A DNA stretch of 55,991 bases, from assembly GCA_002897855.1 (NCBI GenBank), contig BDTO01000073.1, forward strand, positions 1 to 55,991. The letters are read 5' to 3'. The position numbers and the translations under genes were made by a program. Source of the DNA: a bacterium BMS3Bbin05. GTDB lineage: Bacteria; Nitrospirota; Thermodesulfovibrionia; Thermodesulfovibrionales; BMS3Bbin05. Below, piece by piece: positions 53,249 through 55,991 of this stretch. Position 1 is the stretch's first letter. Each line of letters starts with the position of its first letter. A model generated the notes under the pieces. The model saw nothing but the letters and a program-made list of their open reading frames with translations, was not told where the DNA came from and made no database searches.

Positions 53249-53307
53249 CAGATAACAAATCACTCGTGCGGATAGCTGATAGCCACCGCACAGCTCAGGC
53301 GTTGGGC
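53249..53307 (+). other. attC-like site 2 (end of vapBC cassette)
   Basis: 59 bp. Left core CAGATAAC; arms CGTGCGG and CCGCACAG pair over GTGCGG/CCGCAC; right end CAGGCG|TTGGGC, where GTTGGGC fits the GTTRRRY core. CTCAGGCGTT is very close to the right half of classical attC sites. The TTGGGC belongs to whatever followed. Confidence 0.72.
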
Positions 53308-53341
53308 CTCGCGGGATTTCAGTCGGAGACAAAACCATTGG

Positions 53342-55099
53342 CTATACCGGGCCGGTTGACTCTTTAGTCTTTAATATCTTTTCCTTGAGAATATAGAGCC
53401 GGTCCAGTTCTTCCTTTACCTCTACCTCCCTTTTCCTTGCCGTTTCTTCTCCTTTCTTCCTCTCTTCCAGCCCCTTCCGGACGGCTTCCCCGATGCCCTT
53501 GACTGTCTCGTCGATTTTTCCGAGCATCTGCCAGCGAAACTCAAGGCGGCTCTTCTGTAGCCTGTCTATAAAGTCCCACCGGATTCTGCCCGACTGCCGT
53601 TCTATCATCTCAAGGAGATACTTTTTCATGGTACGGCGCACTATCCTGTTGCTTACAAAACGCGGCATGAGCGATGTAAGGGCCTCTCCCAGCATCTCGA
53701 TCATCAGCTGTTCGTCCTTGAATTTATAATAAAAGCCCGATTTCATGCTCCAGAGGGCCTCGGCGCTGAAAGATTCAAACTTTATGGAAAAGAGCTCGGA
53801 CGAGTAACGAAGTAGTTCATCGATAACTGTATTTATCTTCTTTATAAATCTGTCGGCCACCTTTTCAAAGGCGAGGGATATCTTTGTATCTTCATTTTTC
53901 CGGAATATGGAGTAAGACTCTTTAACGCCCTGAACGATAAAACTCTCGAGCGTCTTCCTCAGTTTACCCGGGGAAAGCGCTTTATTCTCCTGGTAGAATC
54001 CGTCAAATTCGGGCAGGAATTTTTCGGAGATCTCCCTTTTTACCTCTTCAAGGTCGGGATCGAGCATCTCGGCAGTGATCCTCTTTGCCTCGCCTTCGAG
54101 GAGTATCTCGAAATCCCGCTTATCGGATTCTATCTCCTTGTGTTTCTCCTCAAATGCCCGAAGTTTCCTCTCTATCTCTTCAAGCGGGCTCTGGAGCGAT
54201 TTCAGCAGAAGCTCGGTCCTCAGTACAGCTTCCGAGATAACACGCAACAGGTTGTTTGAAACCGAACGGATAAGGATCATACCCTTTTCCTCGATCAGAA
54301 ACCTGTAAAGTCTTTCTTCGAATGCCGGCAGGTTACTCTTTTTCAGGAGTTCGTTGTCGCCCTTCAGCTTCCCTTCAAGACCAAATTTCGCCGAGACCGG
54401 ATAAAGTTCAGGCGAAGTATAGCCGACCTCGTTTTCAATGGTGGTCCTGGTATATTCAAGAGATTCAACAAGTTCATCCGGGGTCAGATAATCGGCCTTG
54501 TTCTGGAGAAAGAATATCCGGTCGGAATACTGCCGGACATCTTTCAGAAAATCGACTTCCGCCTTGCTCAGAGGCTGATCGACTGAGATGAGAAAGACCG
54601 TTGCATCGGAACGGGGAAGATATTCGTATGCCACATCCGTGTTGTGCTGGTAAACCGAGCCCACCCCCGGAGTATCGATGAGCCTTACTCCGTCTTTCAG
54701 GTATGCGGAGGGATATTTGATCACTACTTCCGCCACGTCTTTTTCATTTTTCGGGTTGCCTTTTTCGGTGACATATTCCGGCAGGTCATCAGGTGGGACT
54801 TCCTTCGTAGTGCCGTCATTGAAGGTAACATTCACATGCACCTTTGGTCCGTGTTCAATTACGGTGACAATTGATGTAAGGGGCACAACGGCGGTCGGCA
54901 GGATATCGGCTCCGAGAAGTGAGTTGATAAATGTGGTCTTTCCTCTCTTGAACTGGCCGACTACGACGAGATTGAAGCGGTTGCGGATCAGTTTTTCTCT
55001 CAGGTCATCGCATGGGCATTCTGAGACACTCTCCACCACGGAAGATTCATCAATAAGCATCAGCAGCCGATCTTTAAGGTCATTATAGGTCATTTCCAT
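53342..55099 (-). CDS. Dynamin family GTPase
   Basis: 585 residues. GTP motifs: G1 GQFKRGKTTFINSLL (about 48-62), G2 Thr in VPLTSIVTV, G3 DTPGVGS, G4 QNKADYL. The middle and end form long helices (about 290-585), and a weakly hydrophobic stretch at about 470-500 may touch the membrane. Bacterial dynamin-like proteins remodel or repair membranes. GGAGG lies 7 nt before the ATG. It lies between the integron remnant and the HyfB-like gene, and may be unrelated to either. Confidence 0.88.
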   Translation of the reverse strand: MEMTYNDLKDRLLMLIDESSVVESVSECPCDDLREKLIRNRFNLVVVGQFKRGKTTFINSLLGADILPTAVVPLTSIVTVIEHGPKVHVNVTFNDGTTKEVPPDDLPEYVTEKGNPKNEKDVAEVVIKYPSAYLKDGVRLIDTPGVGSVYQHNTDVAYEYLPRSDATVFLISVDQPLSKAEVDFLKDVRQYSDRIFFLQNKADYLTPDELVESLEYTRTTIENEVGYTSPELYPVSAKFGLEGKLKGDNELLKKSNLPAFEERLYRFLIEEKGMILIRSVSNNLLRVISEAVLRTELLLKSLQSPLEEIERKLRAFEEKHKEIESDKRDFEILLEGEAKRITAEMLDPDLEEVKREISEKFLPEFDGFYQENKALSPGKLRKTLESFIVQGVKESYSIFRKNEDTKISLAFEKVADRFIKKINTVIDELLRYSSELFSIKFESFSAEALWSMKSGFYYKFKDEQLMIEMLGEALTSLMPRFVSNRIVRRTMKKYLLEMIERQSGRIRWDFIDRLQKSRLEFRWQMLGKIDETVKGIGEAVRKGLEERKKGEETARKREVEVKEELDRLYILKEKILKTKESTGPV

Positions 55100-55143
55100 G
55101 AGAGACCTCCAGTGCTAAAGCTTCTAAATTGTTAATGCCGGTT

Positions 55144-55991
55144 TCAAAAAAACCGTTCACCGATCAGGAGCAGAACTATGCTGATGATAACATACATTGC
55201 ATAGGTGTTTACACTGCCGCTGTGCATTGCGGCTATCCGGCCCGATACAGCCCTGAGCATTGAAACAACGGGTTGCAGAATCAGGCGTTCCGTTATATGG
55301 ACCTCTCTTCTTTCCTTGGTAATGGCTGTCCTGAAGTGCTCCACTACAGCCTCCTTGGTTTCTTTGGTTACAGTTGGATGGAAAACCGCACTGAAGATTA
55401 CCCGTACAGGATTGGAAAAACCCGTAGCAGTGTATGTCATGTGTGAAGGCAATCTTCGTAACCCCCCATCCCATGCGGGCTGGTACCTCACTTTTCGCCT
55501 GCGCACCACTATCCTGAGCATTACCAGGGTTGCACCGAGCAATAAAAGCAGCACGACAAAGGTATAGGATGTCGACATGGCAAAGACCACGGGATTGCGC
55601 TTGCCGCCCCTGTGCAGGACCACCAGGCCCCTGCCGGGAAGCACGTCACTGCCTACCTGGGCGCCCAGTTTGTGGAAATCGGCGGCAAATGCCTTGTTGA
55701 GCTTCTCCTTGCCCCGGCCGCCGGTGAAGAACGGCGGCACCAATGCGTCCACGGCACTTTCATGGACAATGGGGGTGACGGTCCGGTCCAGGACCGGGAT
55801 GATGTAAGTGGGGAGGATGCCGGAAACAATGCACAGGAGCGCCAGGAATAACATTGCGCTTCGCATCGACCAGGGCAGTTCAACCGCCCGCCGGCTTGAT
55901 TCCGACCGGCTCCTCCCCAGGAAACTCATGCCGAAGGCCTTGACAAAGCAGGTGACCGCCAGGCCCGCAGTCAGCGCCAGTGCGGCGCCGG
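55144..55991 (-). CDS. HyfB/NuoL-like proton-conducting membrane subunit, C-terminal part (runs off the window)
   Basis: The frame is open to the right edge: ALALTAGLAVTCFVKAFGMSFLGR reads straight through the internal ATG at 55929, so that ATG is not the start. Hydrophobic helices alternate with loops. VKAFGMSFLGR and PAWDGGLRRLPSHMTYTATGF resemble the C-terminal part of hydrogenase-4 component B and related complex I-like subunits. It would form part of a proton or sodium channel coupled to a hydrogenase, formate or ferredoxin oxidation. GC content looks clearly higher than in the rest of the window. The partner genes must lie beyond the edge. Confidence 0.8.
   Translation of the reverse strand, partial: GAALALTAGLAVTCFVKAFGMSFLGRSRSESSRRAVELPWSMRSAMLFLALLCIVSGILPTYIIPVLDRTVTPIVHESAVDALVPPFFTGGRGKEKLNKAFAADFHKLGAQVGSDVLPGRGLVVLHRGGKRNPVVFAMSTSYTFVVLLLLLGATLVMLRIVVRRRKVRYQPAWDGGLRRLPSHMTYTATGFSNPVRVIFSAVFHPTVTKETKEAVVEHFRTAITKERREVHITERLILQPVVSMLRAVSGRIAAMHSGSVNTYAMYVIISIVLLLIGERFF

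Larger units (their letters stand above)
52590..53301 (+). mobile_element. Integron gene cassette carrying vapBC
   Basis: The 712-bp unit starts TTATCTG (after G at the junction) and ends with attC-like site 2 and its G at 53301. If circularised, its right core would read GTTATCTG. The left core of its own attC is CAGATAAC (53249-53256), the exact reverse complement over 8 bases. This own-ends match is the expected property of a cassette. It holds one promoter, two genes and little else. Confidence 0.75.

Overview
The window looks like chromosome of a deep-branching, diderm, probably anaerobic bacterium. Lipid A genes (lpxB, waaA, lpxK), an FtsEX/EnvC-type division set, an SLT transglycosylase and a DUF4390-NtrY-NtrX signalling block point to a Nitrospirota (Thermodesulfovibrionia-like) or Desulfobacterota genome. 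A CooT nickel protein and a HyfB-like membrane subunit fit CO/H2-type anaerobic metabolism. The taxonomic call is inference from gene content only. Layout, left to right: a truncated chemoreceptor (minus); a ferritin-like protein; an SLT lytic transglycosylase; a large unknown protein; tRNA-Cys and tRNA-Gly; a compact trpE-trpG-trpD run. Next comes a Gfo/Idh oxidoreductase plus DegT aminotransferase pair (probable gnnA-gnnB) leading into lpxB, waaA and lpxK, then yjbQ. A minus-strand block follows (ispF, ispD, a PIN-TRAM protein, an HtrA protease), then aminotransferase-serA-purA, PilZ-comF, pdxA-nagA, tgt, cooT with a broken DUF3842 neighbour, cutA, nfu, DUF4390-ntrY-ntrX, rmuC, hyp-ftsE-ftsX-envC-ctpA-exonuclease, a phosphotransferase and uvrC. 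From about 44.9 kb the DNA becomes repeat-rich: a DUF3187 barrel protein, a delta-60-repeat lipoprotein, dispersed repeats, a PfkB kinase, an integron remnant, a dynamin-like GTPase and the end of a HyfB-like gene. The genes form several translationally coupled operons, with ATGA or similar overlaps at trpE/G/D, waaA/lpxK, aminotransferase/serA, pdxA/nagA, DUF4390/ntrY and hyp/ftsE. The gnnA-gnnB-lpxB-waaA-lpxK cluster would build a lipid A whose backbone carries 2,3-diamino sugar. The EnvC-like protein has lost its zinc ligands, as expected for an activator driven by FtsEX. Two non-genic systems stand out. First, a family of about 142-bp palindromic elements (six copies, one truncated, one enlarged) has terminal inverted repeats beginning GAGTCTGTGTATAAA. 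Four copies are flanked by 6-bp direct repeats of the form TAWWTA. One copy sits inside another repeat whose uninterrupted version is also in the window, giving a filled-site/empty-site pair. I read this as a MITE that has moved. Second, at 51.3-53.3 kb the C-terminal relic of an integron-type integrase is followed by cassettes on the opposite strand. A vapBC pair lies in a 712-bp segment whose first bases (after a G) are the exact 8-nt complement of the 5' core of the attC-like site at its far end, as expected for an integron gene cassette. Some frames contain no start codon or are shorter than usual cutoffs; those I translated by hand (chemoreceptor fragment, DUF3842 relic, integrase relic).
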